NCBI RefSeq assembly: GCF_003143995.1
Contig: NZ_QFWG01000012.1
Span: forward strand, 1-58,274
Reading direction: 5' to 3'
Source of the DNA: Pseudoglutamicibacter cumminsii
GTDB lineage: Bacteria; Actinomycetota; Actinomycetes; Actinomycetales; Micrococcaceae
DNA length: 58,274 bases
The position numbers were made by a program, and so were the translations under genes. The notes under the pieces were generated by a model. The model saw nothing but the letters and a program-made list of their open reading frames with translations, was not told the DNA's origin and made no database searches. Numbering within the stretch: the stretch's first letter is position 1; every line of letters begins with the position of its first letter. Below are positions 1 through 9,053 of the stretch, piece after piece.

Positions 1-1641
1 CAGAACAACCGGAAGATTTCCGCTCTTTCTGTTCTCGCAATTTCCGCACTCGGACTCGCAGCGTGCGGCGGCGGAGGCGGCGGCGAAAAGGGCAACGGTG
101 GGGGAGAAGCCAACCCAGACGCCATCATCACCACCAACGGCACTGAGCCACAGAACCCGCTGATCCCAACCAACACCACCGAGGTTGGCGGCGGTAAGAT
201 CATCGACCTCATCTTCGCGGGTCTCGTCTCCTTCGAAGCTGACGGCACCCCACGCATGGACCAGGCAGAGTCCATCGAACCAAACGATGACAACACCGTC
301 TGGACCGTCAAGCTCAAGGAAGGCCTCAAGTTCTCCGACGGCACCCCGGTCACCTCCGATTCCTTCATCAAGGCATGGAACTACGGCGCCGACGTCGCTA
401 ACGCCCAGGGTGGCCAGTACTTCTTCGATAACATCAAGGGCTACTCGGCAGACAAGAAGGGCGCTGAACTCACCGGCCTCAAGAAGGTCTCCGACACCGA
501 GTTCACCGTAGAACTCATCAACCCAGAAGCTGACTTCCTCAAGCGCATCGGCTACTCCGCATTCGTGCCACTGCCAGAGTCCGCGTTCAAGGACATGAAG
601 AAGTTCGGTGAAAACCCTATCGGTAACGGCCCATACAAGTTCGAATCCGAAGGCGCATGGAAGCACAACCAGGGCGTCAAGCTCGTCAAGTCCGACTCCT
701 ACCAGGGCCCACGCGAGCCAAAGAACGGCGGCGTGGAAATCACCTTCTACGAGTCCCCTAAGACTGCATACGCTGACACCCAGGCCGATCGCCTCGACAT
801 CCTCGACCAGATCGACCCATCGAACTTCGCGACCTACAAGGCAGACTTCGACGGCCGTAACGTCAACCAGCCAGCAGCAATCTTCCAGTCCTTCACGATC
901 CCGCAGTACCTCGATCACTTCAAGAACGACGAAGAAGGCAAGCTGCGCCGCCAGGCCATCTCCATGGCCATCGACCGTGAAGAGATCACCAAGACCCTCT
1001 TCGACGGTACCCGTACCCCGGCATCCGACTTCACCTCCCCAGTGCTTGAAGGCTGGGACAACTGGGGTAAGAACGCCGAAGGTAACGACGTCCTGAAGTT
1101 CAACCCAGAAGAAGCTAAGAAGCGCTGGGCTGAAGCCGACAAGATCAGCAAGTACGAAGGCACCTTCACCATCGCCTACAACGCTGACGGCGGCCACCAG
1201 GAATGGGTCGACGCCCTCTCCAACCAGCTCTCGCGCAACCTCGGCATCAAGGCTCAGGGTAAGTCCTACCCAGCCTTCAAGGGCCTGCTGGATGACCAGG
1301 ACAACGACAAGATGACCGGCGCAATGCGCTCGGGTTGGCAGGCAGACTACCCATCGCAGATCAACTTCCTCTCGCCGCTCTACAAGACCGGCGCTGGCTC
1401 GAACTACGGCCGCTACACCTCGAAGGAATTCGACGGCTACCTTGAGCAGGCTGGATCCGCTGACAGCCCAGAGCAGGCAGACGAGCTCTACGCAAAGGCA
1501 CAGTCGACCCTGCTCACCGACCTGCCAGCAATCCCACTCTGGTACAACAACGTCAACGGTGTCTGGAGCAACAAGGTAGACAACGTTGAATTCGGCTGGA
1601 ACTCCGTGCCGATCTACACCGAAGTCACCAAGAGCGAGTAA
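1..1641 (+). CDS. Oligopeptide ABC transporter substrate-binding lipoprotein (5' end cut off)
   Basis: Captures peptides outside the cell for the permease/ATPase genes that follow. The reading frame is open from base 1, so only the first few codons are missing. It starts with the hydrophobic end of a signal peptide and a lipobox (LAAC, Cys about residue 22 of the visible part), then a Gly/Glu-rich linker. The body of about 540 residues matches the size of SBP_bac_5 (OppA/DppA) proteins, with family-like stretches such as NPIGNGPYKF, AISMAIDREEI and the C-terminal LPAIPLWYNN. The codon choice (proline CCA, many C-ending codons) suggests high expression. Peptide preference cannot be read from sequence. 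A hairpin separates it from the permease genes. Confidence 0.93.
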   Translation, partial: QNNRKISALSVLAISALGLAACGGGGGGEKGNGGGEANPDAIITTNGTEPQNPLIPTNTTEVGGGKIIDLIFAGLVSFEADGTPRMDQAESIEPNDDNTVWTVKLKEGLKFSDGTPVTSDSFIKAWNYGADVANAQGGQYFFDNIKGYSADKKGAELTGLKKVSDTEFTVELINPEADFLKRIGYSAFVPLPESAFKDMKKFGENPIGNGPYKFESEGAWKHNQGVKLVKSDSYQGPREPKNGGVEITFYESPKTAYADTQADRLDILDQIDPSNFATYKADFDGRNVNQPAAIFQSFTIPQYLDHFKNDEEGKLRRQAISMAIDREEITKTLFDGTRTPASDFTSPVLEGWDNWGKNAEGNDVLKFNPEEAKKRWAEADKISKYEGTFTIAYNADGGHQEWVDALSNQLSRNLGIKAQGKSYPAFKGLLDDQDNDKMTGAMRSGWQADYPSQINFLSPLYKTGAGSNYGRYTSKEFDGYLEQAGSADSPEQADELYAKAQSTLLTDLPAIPLWYNNVNGVWSNKVDNVEFGWNSVPIYTEVTKSE

Positions 1642-1675
1642 AACTAGCTCCCATGTGACGAGGCTTCACACACGT

Positions 1676-1720
1676 CTGACACCGCTGCGAGCGGGCAAGG
1701 AACGCACGCAGCGGTGTCAG
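1676..1720 (+). terminator. Intercistronic hairpin between oppA-like and oppB-like genes
   Basis: Perfect 14-bp arms, CTGACACCGCTGCG and its complement, around a 17-nt loop. No T-run follows. It lies 35 nt after the lipoprotein stop. Such hairpins often protect or partly terminate the binding-protein message so that it exceeds that of the permeases; that role here is inferred. Confidence 0.6.
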
Positions 1721-1777
1721 CGTGTCTAAGCCACACCGAACCGAAACCGAACACCAAACCCCGAAACCGAGGCACCC

Positions 1778-2707
1778 ATGCTCTGGTACATCGGCCGACG
1801 ACTGCTACAGCTGATCCCGGTCTTCTTTGGTGCAACGCTTCTCATCTACCTGATGGTCTTCGCGTTGCCAGGCGACCCGATCGCGGCCCTGTTCGATGGC
1901 AAAGCGCCATCCCCGGCTGTCATCCAAGAAATTCGTGAACAATACAACCTCGACAAGCCAGTCCTGATCCAGTACCTCATCTGGATCGGCGGCGTCTTCA
2001 CCGGCGACCTAGGCACAACCTATACAGGCCGCGCAGTCTCCGACGTCATGGCGGAAGCGTTCCCGCTCACCGCGACCCTCGCTGTACTCGCCCTCATCTT
2101 CGAGGCGATCATCGGCATCACCTTCGGCCTCGTCGCAGGCCTGCGCAAGGGCGGTATCACCGACAGCGTCGCGCTGGTCCTTTCGCTGCTGCTGATCTCG
2201 GTACCGACCTTCGTCGTGGGTTTCCTAGTCCAGTACTTCCTCGGCGTGAAGTGGGACATCATCCCGCCATCCATCTCCGGTAACGGACCATGGACGCAAA
2301 TGATCGCGCCCGCGGCGGTTCTCGCGTCCGTATCCATCGCGAACGTCCTGCGACTCACACGCGCATCCGTCGCCGAAAACGTCGGTGCCGACTTCGTTCG
2401 CACCGCAACCGCCAAGGGCCTCTCACGCGGCCGAGTGATCCGCGTCCACGTACTGCGTAACTCGCTCATCCCCGTGGTGACCTACCTCGGTATCGACCTC
2501 GGCTCCCTCATGGTTGGCGCGATCGTCACCGAAGGTATCTTCAACATCCCAGGCGTTGGTGGCACCGTCTACCAGGCGGTCATCCGAGGAGAAGGCCCAA
2601 CCGTGGTCTCCTTCGTTGCGGTCATGGTGATCATCTTCATGCTCGCCAACCTGCTGGTCGATATCCTCTATGCGGTGCTTGACCCGCGCATTCGTTACGG
2701 GAAGTGA
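1778..2707 (+). CDS. Oligopeptide ABC transporter permease, DppB/OppB type
   Basis: First membrane subunit of the peptide importer. The protein has 309 residues, the usual length for the family. The N-terminus MLWYIGRRLLQLIPVFFGAT is the typical first transmembrane helix, followed by about five more. The cytoplasmic EAA-type coupling loop lies around FVRTATAKGLSRGRVIRVHV, and the end LYAVLDPRIRYGK is characteristic. A GAGG Shine-Dalgarno lies about 6 nt before the ATG. The next gene begins 6 nt after its stop, so the two permeases are co-translated. Confidence 0.93.
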   Translation: MLWYIGRRLLQLIPVFFGATLLIYLMVFALPGDPIAALFDGKAPSPAVIQEIREQYNLDKPVLIQYLIWIGGVFTGDLGTTYTGRAVSDVMAEAFPLTATLAVLALIFEAIIGITFGLVAGLRKGGITDSVALVLSLLLISVPTFVVGFLVQYFLGVKWDIIPPSISGNGPWTQMIAPAAVLASVSIANVLRLTRASVAENVGADFVRTATAKGLSRGRVIRVHVLRNSLIPVVTYLGIDLGSLMVGAIVTEGIFNIPGVGGTVYQAVIRGEGPTVVSFVAVMVIIFMLANLLVDILYAVLDPRIRYGK

Positions 2708-2713
2708 TGCTCC

Positions 2714-3646
2714 ATGAAGCGTTATGTAGCCCCCATTGAAGAGACCCCGCTGCAGAGCGTCGATGAGGTCGACGTCTCCGCGAAACCAACCAGCGTCTGG
2801 TCAGACGCCTGGCGCGACATGCGCAAGCGAGTCATCACGTGGATCTGCCTCGTGCTCGTTGCGCTCATCATTTTCGTCGCCCTGTTCCCGCAGCTGTTCA
2901 CCTCAGGTGACCCATCGGGTGCAGCGTGCGAACTCCGGAACTCGCTCGCGGCACCAAGCCCGGGGCATCCGTTCGGCTTCGACAAGCAAGGCTGCGACGT
3001 CTACACGCGCGTGATCTACGGAACCCGCGCATCGCTGACTGTTGGCCTGCTGTCCACTGCGCTCGCAACCCTCATCGGTGCGACCATCGGCGCGATCGCT
3101 GGCTACTTCGGCGGCTGGCTCGACGCCGTGATCTCCCGTCTCGGTGACATCTTCTTCGCGATCCCATCCGTGCTCGGTGCAATCGTCATGATGCAGATCG
3201 CGCCATTCGGCCGCGGTGTGGTGATGCTCTCGCTCACGCTCGCTGTCTTCGGCTGGCCGCAAGTCGCCCGCATTATGCGCGGCGCCGTGCTTACAGCTAA
3301 GCAGCAAGACTTCGTGACCGCAGGCATCGCACTCGGCGTATCCCGCGGCAAGAACCTCATCCGCCACGTGATCCCGAACTCCCTGGCACCCGTCATCGTG
3401 ATCGCGACCGTGTCCATGGGTACCTACATCGTCGCGGAAGCAACCCTGTCCTTCCTGGGCGTGGGTCTGCCGCCAGAGGTCATCTCGTGGGGCTTCGACA
3501 TCTCCACGGCACAGAACGTCATCCGCACCGCGCCGAACCTGCTGTTCTACCCGGCAGGCGCACTCGCCATCACAGTTCTTTCCTTCCTGCTGCTAGGCGA
3601 CGTGGTCCGAGACGCGCTTGACCCGAAGGCGAGGGCACGCCGATGA
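2714..3646 (+). CDS. Oligopeptide ABC transporter permease, DppC/OppC type
   Basis: Second membrane subunit, 310 residues. A cytoplasmic N-terminus of about 35 residues precedes the first helix. The external segment with GHPFGFDKQGCDVYTRVIYG is the DppC/OppC signature (normally GTDxxGRDxxSRxxYG). The EAA-like loop is near FVTAGIALGVSRGKNLIRHV, and the C-terminus ends in GDVVRDALDPKARAR. GGGAAG lies 9 nt upstream of the ATG. The stop overlaps the start of the ATPase gene as ATGA, which indicates translational coupling. Confidence 0.93.
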   Translation: MKRYVAPIEETPLQSVDEVDVSAKPTSVWSDAWRDMRKRVITWICLVLVALIIFVALFPQLFTSGDPSGAACELRNSLAAPSPGHPFGFDKQGCDVYTRVIYGTRASLTVGLLSTALATLIGATIGAIAGYFGGWLDAVISRLGDIFFAIPSVLGAIVMMQIAPFGRGVVMLSLTLAVFGWPQVARIMRGAVLTAKQQDFVTAGIALGVSRGKNLIRHVIPNSLAPVIVIATVSMGTYIVAEATLSFLGVGLPPEVISWGFDISTAQNVIRTAPNLLFYPAGALAITVLSFLLLGDVVRDALDPKARARR

Positions 3647-5388
3647 AAGATCAGAACATGAACGAGAACACCCAGCCAGTCACCGACGCCGCAGACGGCC
3701 GCACGCCGCTGCTGGACGTCAAAGACCTCGAAGTCACCTTCTCAACGCAAGCGGGCCCAGTGCACGCCGTGCGCGGCGTGAGCTTCGAGCTCTTCCAGGG
3801 CGAAAACCTCGCGATCGTTGGTGAATCCGGTTCCGGTAAATCCACGTCCGTGACCGCGATCCTCGGACTTCTCGCTTCCAACGGAAGCATCACCGGCGGT
3901 AAGGCGACCTTCAACGGCATCGACCTCACCAAGGCGCCACGCAAGAAGCTCGAAGAAATCCGCGGCCGCGAAATCGGCTACGTCCCGCAGGACCCGATGT
4001 CCAACCTCAACCCGGTGTGGAACATCGGCTTCCAGGTCCAAGAGACCATCGAAGCGAACACGTCGCTGCGTGGGAAAGCTGCACGCGAACGCGTCATCGA
4101 GGTTCTCAAGGAAGCCGGCCTTCCGAAGCCTGAAGGCCGCCTCAAGCAGTACCCGCACCAGTTCTCCGGCGGTATGCGCCAGCGCGTACTGATCGGCATC
4201 GGCATGTCTGCGAACCCGCGCCTGCTGGTCGCCGACGAACCGACCTCCGCGCTCGACGTCACCGTGCAGCGTCGCATCCTCGACCACCTCGGTGAACTGA
4301 CACGCGAACACGGCACCTCCGTCATCTTCATCACCCACGACCTCGGCCTCGCAGCTGAACGCGCCGAGAAACTCGTGGTGATGTACAAGGGGCAGGTCGT
4401 CGAATACGGGGACTCCAAGGAGATCCTCGCCAACCCGATGCACCCGTACACCAAGCGCCTCGTCGGTGCCGCGCCATCGCTGGCTTCCCGCCGCATCCAA
4501 AGCGTGCAGGAAGGCGACGACGTCGCGATGGGCGCAGACGAGAAGCTGCTGCGCCGCCACGAGGAAACCCCGGACGTCAAGCGAGTCGATGAGAACCCGC
4601 TCATCGAATTCACCGACGTCACCAAGGTGTACAAGATCCGCGAAAAGGGCCTCAAAACCACCGACTTCAAGGCCGTGGACAAGGTCTCGCTGCAGATCCC
4701 ACGGGGAACCACGATGGGCGTGGTCGGCGAATCGGGTTCCGGTAAGTCAACGCTCGCGAAGATGTTCCTCAAACTCGAGGACATCACCGAAGGAACCATG
4801 ACCTTCGACGGCAAGGACGTTGCGAACTGGCCGCACAAGGATCTGCTCGCGTTCCGTCGCCGCGTTCAGCCGGTGTTCCAGGACCCGTACGGAACCCTGG
4901 ACCCGATGCGTTCGATCGGCGCCTCGATCGCGGAACCGCTCGAAACGCACAAGATCGGCGACCGCCGCAGCCGCCGCAAGACGGTCGAAGAGCTCCTGAA
5001 CCAGGTATCGCTTCCGAAAGCGACAGCAAACCGCTACCCAGGTGAGCTTTCGGGTGGTCAGCGTCAGCGCATCGCAATCGCACGTGCGCTCTCGCTCAAG
5101 CCCGAGGTGCTGGTTCTCGACGAAGCCGTGTCCGCACTCGACGTGCTGGTCCAAGGCCAGGTCCTCAACCTGCTAGCCGACCTGCAGACCGAGCTCGGAT
5201 TGACCTACCTGTTCATCACTCACGACCTCGCAGTCGTGCGCATGGTCGCCGACCAAGTCACCGTGATGAAGAACGGCCAAGTGGTTGAGCAAGCCTCCAC
5301 CGACGAGGTCTTCGACAACCCGAAGGAACAGTACACACGCGACCTGCTCGAAGCGATCCCAGGCGGAGACTTCGTATTCGGCAGCTAG
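3643..5388 (+). CDS. Peptide ABC transporter ATPase, DppD-DppF fusion
   Basis: Powers the importer. Two nucleotide-binding domains sit in one 581-residue chain instead of the separate D and F subunits of many bacteria. Domain 1 has Walker A GESGSGKSTSV (about residue 60), signature FSGGMRQRV and Walker [13 protein letters not shown]. Domain 2 (from about residue 320) has GESGSGKSTLA, LSGGQRQRI and VLVLDEAVSALD. The oligopeptide-type C-terminal extension (NPMHPYTKRLVGAAP) follows the first domain. The DEAV in place of DEPT in the second Walker B region is a common variant. The start overlaps the previous stop by 4 nt. Confidence 0.95.
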   Translation: MKDQNMNENTQPVTDAADGRTPLLDVKDLEVTFSTQAGPVHAVRGVSFELFQGENLAIVGESGSGKSTSVTAILGLLASNGSITGGKATFNGIDLTKAPRKKLEEIRGREIGYVPQDPMSNLNPVWNIGFQVQETIEANTSLRGKAARERVIEVLKEAGLPKPEGRLKQYPHQFSGGMRQRVLIGIGMSANPRLLVADEPTSALDVTVQRRILDHLGELTREHGTSVIFITHDLGLAAERAEKLVVMYKGQVVEYGDSKEILANPMHPYTKRLVGAAPSLASRRIQSVQEGDDVAMGADEKLLRRHEETPDVKRVDENPLIEFTDVTKVYKIREKGLKTTDFKAVDKVSLQIPRGTTMGVVGESGSGKSTLAKMFLKLEDITEGTMTFDGKDVANWPHKDLLAFRRRVQPVFQDPYGTLDPMRSIGASIAEPLETHKIGDRRSRRKTVEELLNQVSLPKATANRYPGELSGGQRQRIAIARALSLKPEVLVLDEAVSALDVLVQGQVLNLLADLQTELGLTYLFITHDLAVVRMVADQVTVMKNGQVVEQASTDEVFDNPKEQYTRDLLEAIPGGDFVFGS

Positions 5389-5391
5389 CTC

Positions 5392-5444
5392 TTAAATGTT
5401 GCGGGGTGTTGACCGGTCACCGGTCAACACCCCGCAACATTTAA
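5392..5444. terminator. Very long perfect palindrome between convergent genes
   Basis: Two 26-nt arms are perfectly complementary around a single central C (5418). The arms begin TTAAATGTTGCGGGG. Being symmetrical, it can form the same hairpin in both transcripts and probably serves as a shared terminator for the transporter operon (+) and the membrane-protein gene (-). No classical T-run is present. Confidence 0.8.
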
Positions 5445-5468
5445 ACTCACGAGTTAAGCGTTAACTAA

Positions 5469-6101
5469 CTAAGCGATCACCAACAGCACGACCGTGGCCA
5501 CTGTAACCACACCGAACATGATCCACTGAAGCGAAAGCCACGTTTTCGTGACCTCAGCGTTCACAGCATCGGCATCCAGCTCACCAGCCTCAACAGCCTT
5601 CAACTGGGCATCCTTATACCGCATCACCTGAGCGGAAATACCCTGCCCCTCACGCAACTTAGCGGCGCGATCCTCAACCTGGCTCGGATCAACACCATGA
5701 CGCAACAAATCAGCGTCAGCCGCCTTCGCACGCAAAGCCTTACGCCGCTGACCCATGCCCTGAACAGGCGCCGACCACACGCGAGTCACCACGCCATCGG
5801 TATCAGTCAACTCAACAAAATAAACATCCTGCGCCTCACGCAACCTAGCCCACGGAATCCGCACCACAGTCGTCGCGTTATGCACAACGACCGCCTCCGG
5901 CTCCACCACGAGCCGCGGCAAAATCAGCGTCCAAGCAACCAGCATCACCAACGCCAACGTGCCGAACGACGTCGCGACACCCGCATAGAAAAAACCACGC
6001 GCAAACGCATCCACGGCCGCGAAAGCGCCAAAACCAAGAACAACCACGCCCAGAATCCAGCCAGACAAGTTACGGGTCAACGTCAACGGAGAAACGATCA
6101 T
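5469..6101 (-). CDS. PH-domain-like membrane protein
   Basis: Function unknown. With the start at MIVSPLTLTRN the protein has 210 residues: two N-terminal transmembrane helices, a beta-rich stretch (LVVEPEAVVVHNATTVVRIPWARLREAQDV) like bacterial PH domains, a charged helical section, and a C-terminal transmembrane helix. The frame continues upstream to 6248, but that extension translates a 27-nt DNA repeat into nine-residue AVARG-type repeats and is probably non-coding. No clear Shine-Dalgarno lies before the chosen ATG, so the start is uncertain. It is convergent with the peptide transporter operon and divergent from typA. Confidence 0.7.
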   Translation of the reverse strand: MIVSPLTLTRNLSGWILGVVVLGFGAFAAVDAFARGFFYAGVATSFGTLALVMLVAWTLILPRLVVEPEAVVVHNATTVVRIPWARLREAQDVYFVELTDTDGVVTRVWSAPVQGMGQRRKALRAKAADADLLRHGVDPSQVEDRAAKLREGQGISAQVMRYKDAQLKAVEAGELDADAVNAEVTKTWLSLQWIMFGVVTVATVVLLVIA

Positions 6102-6157
6102 AGGAATAATCGTGCCATGCGCTCCGGGCACGACGTGAAAACCGCGCGCGACAGCCC

Positions 6158-6238
6158 GCGCAACGGCGCGGCCAACATCACCCCGCGCAACGGCACGCTT
6201 CACAGCACCTCGCGCAACGGCGCGGCCAACAGCAGAGT
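6158..6238. repeat. Three tandem 27-nt repeats upstream of typA
   Basis: Units at 6158-6184, 6185-6211 and 6212-6238 each begin GCGCAACGGC. The first and third are nearly identical (GCGCAACGGCGCGGCCAACA). They occupy the divergent intergenic region between the PH-like gene and typA. Confidence 0.85.
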
Positions 6239-6312
6239 AGACTTGCAATCACGCTGTTAATACACGCTGGCCGCAACACGGCGGCCCCACGAACAAGCTG
6301 AAGGAACCCCTT

Positions 6313-8211
6313 ATGGCACGTGCCTCACGCGAGGACCTCCGTAACGTTGCGATCGTTGCACACGTTGATCACGGCAAAACCACCCTGGTGGACGCCATGC
6401 TCCGCACCACTGGAGCATTCGCCGCACACGGCGAACAAGAAGACCGCGTGATGGACTCCGGCGAACTCGAACGCGAAAAGGGGATCACCATCCTCGCCAA
6501 GAACACCACGGTGTTCTACAACGGCCCAGCTTCTGACGGTAAAGACGTCACGATCAACGTGATCGACACCCCAGGCCACGCCGACTTCGGTGGGGAAGTG
6601 GAACGCGGCCTCTCGATGGTCGACGGCGTGGTCCTGCTCGTGGACTCCTCCGAAGGTCCGCTTCCGCAGACCCGCTTTGTGCTCCGCAAGACGCTCGAGG
6701 CTCGCAAGCCAGTGATCCTGGTCGTCAACAAGACAGACCGCCCTGACGCCCGCATCGACGGCGTGGTCTCCGAAACCATGGACCTGCTGCTCGGCCTCGC
6801 TTCCGATATCGCGGAAGAGGTCCCGGACCTCGACATCGACTCGATTCTCGAGCTGCCAGTCGTGTACGCATCCGGTAAGGCCGGCCGCGCATCGCTCGAA
6901 CAGCCAGCCGACGGCGAGCTGCCAAACAACGAAGACCTCGAACCGCTGTTTGAGACGATCATGAAGCACGTCCCAGCGCCGTCCTACGAAGACGACGGCG
7001 TTCTGCAGGCGCACGTGACCAACCTCGACGCATCCCCATTCCTGGGTCGCCTCGCACTCCTGCGCATCCACGGCGGAACCCTTAAGAAGGGGCAGAACGT
7101 CGCGTGGATCCACCACGGCGACCAGCGCTCCGTGAAGATCACCGAGCTACTCGAAACCCGCGGGCTCGAGCGCGTCCCAGCGCAAGAAGCCGGCCCGGGC
7201 GAGATCGTCGCTGTCGCCGGCATCGAAAACATCATGATCGGTGACACCATCACCGACCTCAACGACCCGCGCCCGCTACCTGCCATCCACATCGATGATC
7301 CAGCGATCTCGATGACCATCGGTATCAACACCTCGCCGATGGCCGGCCGCGTCAAGGGCGCTAAAGTCACCGCCCGCCAGGTCAAGGACCGTCTCGACCG
7401 TGAGCTCATCGGTAACGTTTCGCTCAAGGTCCTCCCAACCGAACGCCCAGACGCGTGGGAAGTCCAGGGCCGCGGCGAGCTCGCGCTGTCCATCCTCGTG
7501 GAGCAGATGCGCCGCGAAGGCTTCGAACTCACCGTCGGCAAGCCGCAGGTTGTGACCCGCGAGATCGACGGCAAGGTCCACGAACCGATGGAAGAAATCA
7601 CCATCGACACCCCAGAGGACTACCTCGGCGCCGTGACCCAGCTGCTCGCGGCACGCAAGGGACGCATGCAGGAAATGACCAACCACGGCTCCGGCTGGGT
7701 CCGCATGGTCTTCACCGTGCCAGCCCGCGGCCTCATCGGCTTCCGCAGCACGTTCCTGACCCTGACCCACGGCGCAGGCATCGCGAATACGATCTCCGCC
7801 GGCTATGAGCCATGGGCGGGCGCGATCGAATACCGCAACACCGGCTCGATCATCTCCGACCGCGCAGGTGTGGCCACCCCGTACGCGATGATCAACCTGC
7901 AGGAACGCATGACGTTCTTCGTCCAGCCAACGCAGGAAGTCTACGAAGGCATGGTCGTGGGTGAAAACGCCCGCAACGAAGACATGGAAGTCAACGTCAC
8001 CAAAGAAAAGAAGCAGACCAACATGCGCGCTGCTTCCGCTGACTCCTTCGAAGGACTCACGCCACCACGCGTACTCACGCTCGAAGAGTCCCTCGAATTC
8101 GCTGCCGAAGACGAATGTGTTGAAGTGACCCCGGAAGCGATCCGCATCCGCAAGGTCATCCTCAACTCCGCCGACCGTATGCGCGAGGCTCGCAGGCGTG
8201 CAAAGAACTAA
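6313..8211 (+). CDS. typA: Ribosome-associated translational GTPase TypA/BipA
   Basis: Ribosome-binding GTPase acting in ribosome assembly and stress adaptation. At 632 residues it has the usual actinobacterial length. G motifs are visible: G1 AHVDHGKTTLVD (about residue 16), switch region EKGITILAKNT, G3 DTPGHADFGGEV, G4 NKTDRPDA. The EF-G-like domains and the TypA C-terminal domain (GRKGRMQEM, RGLIGFRSTFLT, GIANTI) follow. AAGGAA lies about 7 nt before the ATG. The next gene overlaps its end by 14 nt. Confidence 0.97.
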   Translation: MARASREDLRNVAIVAHVDHGKTTLVDAMLRTTGAFAAHGEQEDRVMDSGELEREKGITILAKNTTVFYNGPASDGKDVTINVIDTPGHADFGGEVERGLSMVDGVVLLVDSSEGPLPQTRFVLRKTLEARKPVILVVNKTDRPDARIDGVVSETMDLLLGLASDIAEEVPDLDIDSILELPVVYASGKAGRASLEQPADGELPNNEDLEPLFETIMKHVPAPSYEDDGVLQAHVTNLDASPFLGRLALLRIHGGTLKKGQNVAWIHHGDQRSVKITELLETRGLERVPAQEAGPGEIVAVAGIENIMIGDTITDLNDPRPLPAIHIDDPAISMTIGINTSPMAGRVKGAKVTARQVKDRLDRELIGNVSLKVLPTERPDAWEVQGRGELALSILVEQMRREGFELTVGKPQVVTREIDGKVHEPMEEITIDTPEDYLGAVTQLLAARKGRMQEMTNHGSGWVRMVFTVPARGLIGFRSTFLTLTHGAGIANTISAGYEPWAGAIEYRNTGSIISDRAGVATPYAMINLQERMTFFVQPTQEVYEGMVVGENARNEDMEVNVTKEKKQTNMRAASADSFEGLTPPRVLTLEESLEFAAEDECVEVTPEAIRIRKVILNSADRMREARRRAKN

Positions 8212-8761
8212 CCCAACCGCCGGAGCATCAACCCCCGGAGAGTCACCTCTCGGAGCATCGGCCCCAGTACCAGCTGAGCCAGCCGGCCCATCAGCCACGC
8301 TGAGCATCGTGCTGACAATCCTTCTGGGGCTGATGTCCGGGATCTCCGGGGTGCTCTGGCACACCCACTACTGGGCGGGCACGATGAACGAAACACTCAT
8401 CGTGCTCCCATGGGGTGCCGTGCTCTCGGCGCTCGCCGTCCTCGCGGCGGGCCTGTGGTGGGGTAGCTTCACCGGACGTCTCTGGGTCCCGGGCGCCATC
8501 GGCGCGATAGCGTTCGCAACCATCGGGGCGCTCTCGCTGTCCACAACGAACATCGTGATCGCCCCCATCAACGAGTTCACGCGCAACAACGCACCGGGTG
8601 CCTACATCGCGGCGTTGACCCTCTTTGCCGGCGTCATCATCGCGACCGTGCTCGCCTCACTCACCGTCATGAAAATCCTCAGCCGGCGTCAACGCGAGGC
8701 CCGCGCTACTCAGCTGAGCGGCGCGGCGCACGCCTCTGCGGCGGAGGCGGAACAGGCTTAG
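8198..8761 (+). CDS. Four-helix membrane protein of unknown function
   Basis: 187 residues: a Pro/Ala/Ser-rich cytoplasmic head of about 33 residues, about four hydrophobic segments (ATLSIVLTILLGLMSGISGV, VLPWGAVLSALAVLAAGLWW, VPGAIGAIAFATIGALSL, YIAALTLFAGVIIATVLAS), then a charged tail. The size and topology resemble small DUF6113-type proteins of Micrococcales, but I cannot assign a role. It starts with GTG inside the end of typA, so the two are probably co-transcribed. Its stop overlaps the convergent gene at 8706. Confidence 0.75.
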   Translation: MQRTNPTAGASTPGESPLGASAPVPAEPAGPSATLSIVLTILLGLMSGISGVLWHTHYWAGTMNETLIVLPWGAVLSALAVLAAGLWWGSFTGRLWVPGAIGAIAFATIGALSLSTTNIVIAPINEFTRNNAPGAYIAALTLFAGVIIATVLASLTVMKILSRRQREARATQLSGAAHASAAEAEQA

Positions 8762-9008
8762 CGTGAGTGACCCGCGCCGTCGGAACAAACACGTCACCAC
8801 GTCGCGTCCGCACCACAACAACCCTGCCCGCCCCCACCGGAGCGGAAGCCTCAGACTCCGCGTGAAGACTGTCCGCATCGGGCACATAGTCCTCAGCTGA
8901 ACCGATGTAGACGATGTCGCCCAAAGCGTCCGTGAGCGTCTCATCCGGCAAGCGGTACCGCGCCACAACACGCGCGCCAACACCGAGCGCATCAAACAGG
9001 TCAGCCAT
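8706..9008 (-). CDS. Small protein resembling the N-terminal SH3-like domain of actinobacterial GNAT proteins
   Basis: 100 residues. The core LGVGARVVARYRLPDETLTDALGDIVYIG, then VVVRTRRGDVFVPTARVTHAKPVP, recalls the beta-rich domain before the acetyltransferase domain in Rv0428c-like GNAT proteins. No acetyltransferase domain is present here or in the neighbouring frames, so this is either a stand-alone domain or a truncated relic. The C-terminus is proline/arginine rich and antisense to the end of the preceding gene. The assignment rests on pattern memory only. Confidence 0.5.
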   Translation of the reverse strand: MADLFDALGVGARVVARYRLPDETLTDALGDIVYIGSAEDYVPDADSLHAESEASAPVGAGRVVVVRTRRGDVFVPTARVTHAKPVPPPPQRRAPRRSAE

Positions 9009-9053
9009 ACAGCGATCATTTCACAGACCCCTCACACGGCGGCGGTGAGATGC

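Noticed and set aside
6102-6248. Coding extension of the PH-like protein through the 27-nt repeats
   Set aside because: The predicted Ala/Arg repeats simply translate a DNA repeat; kept only as a finding.
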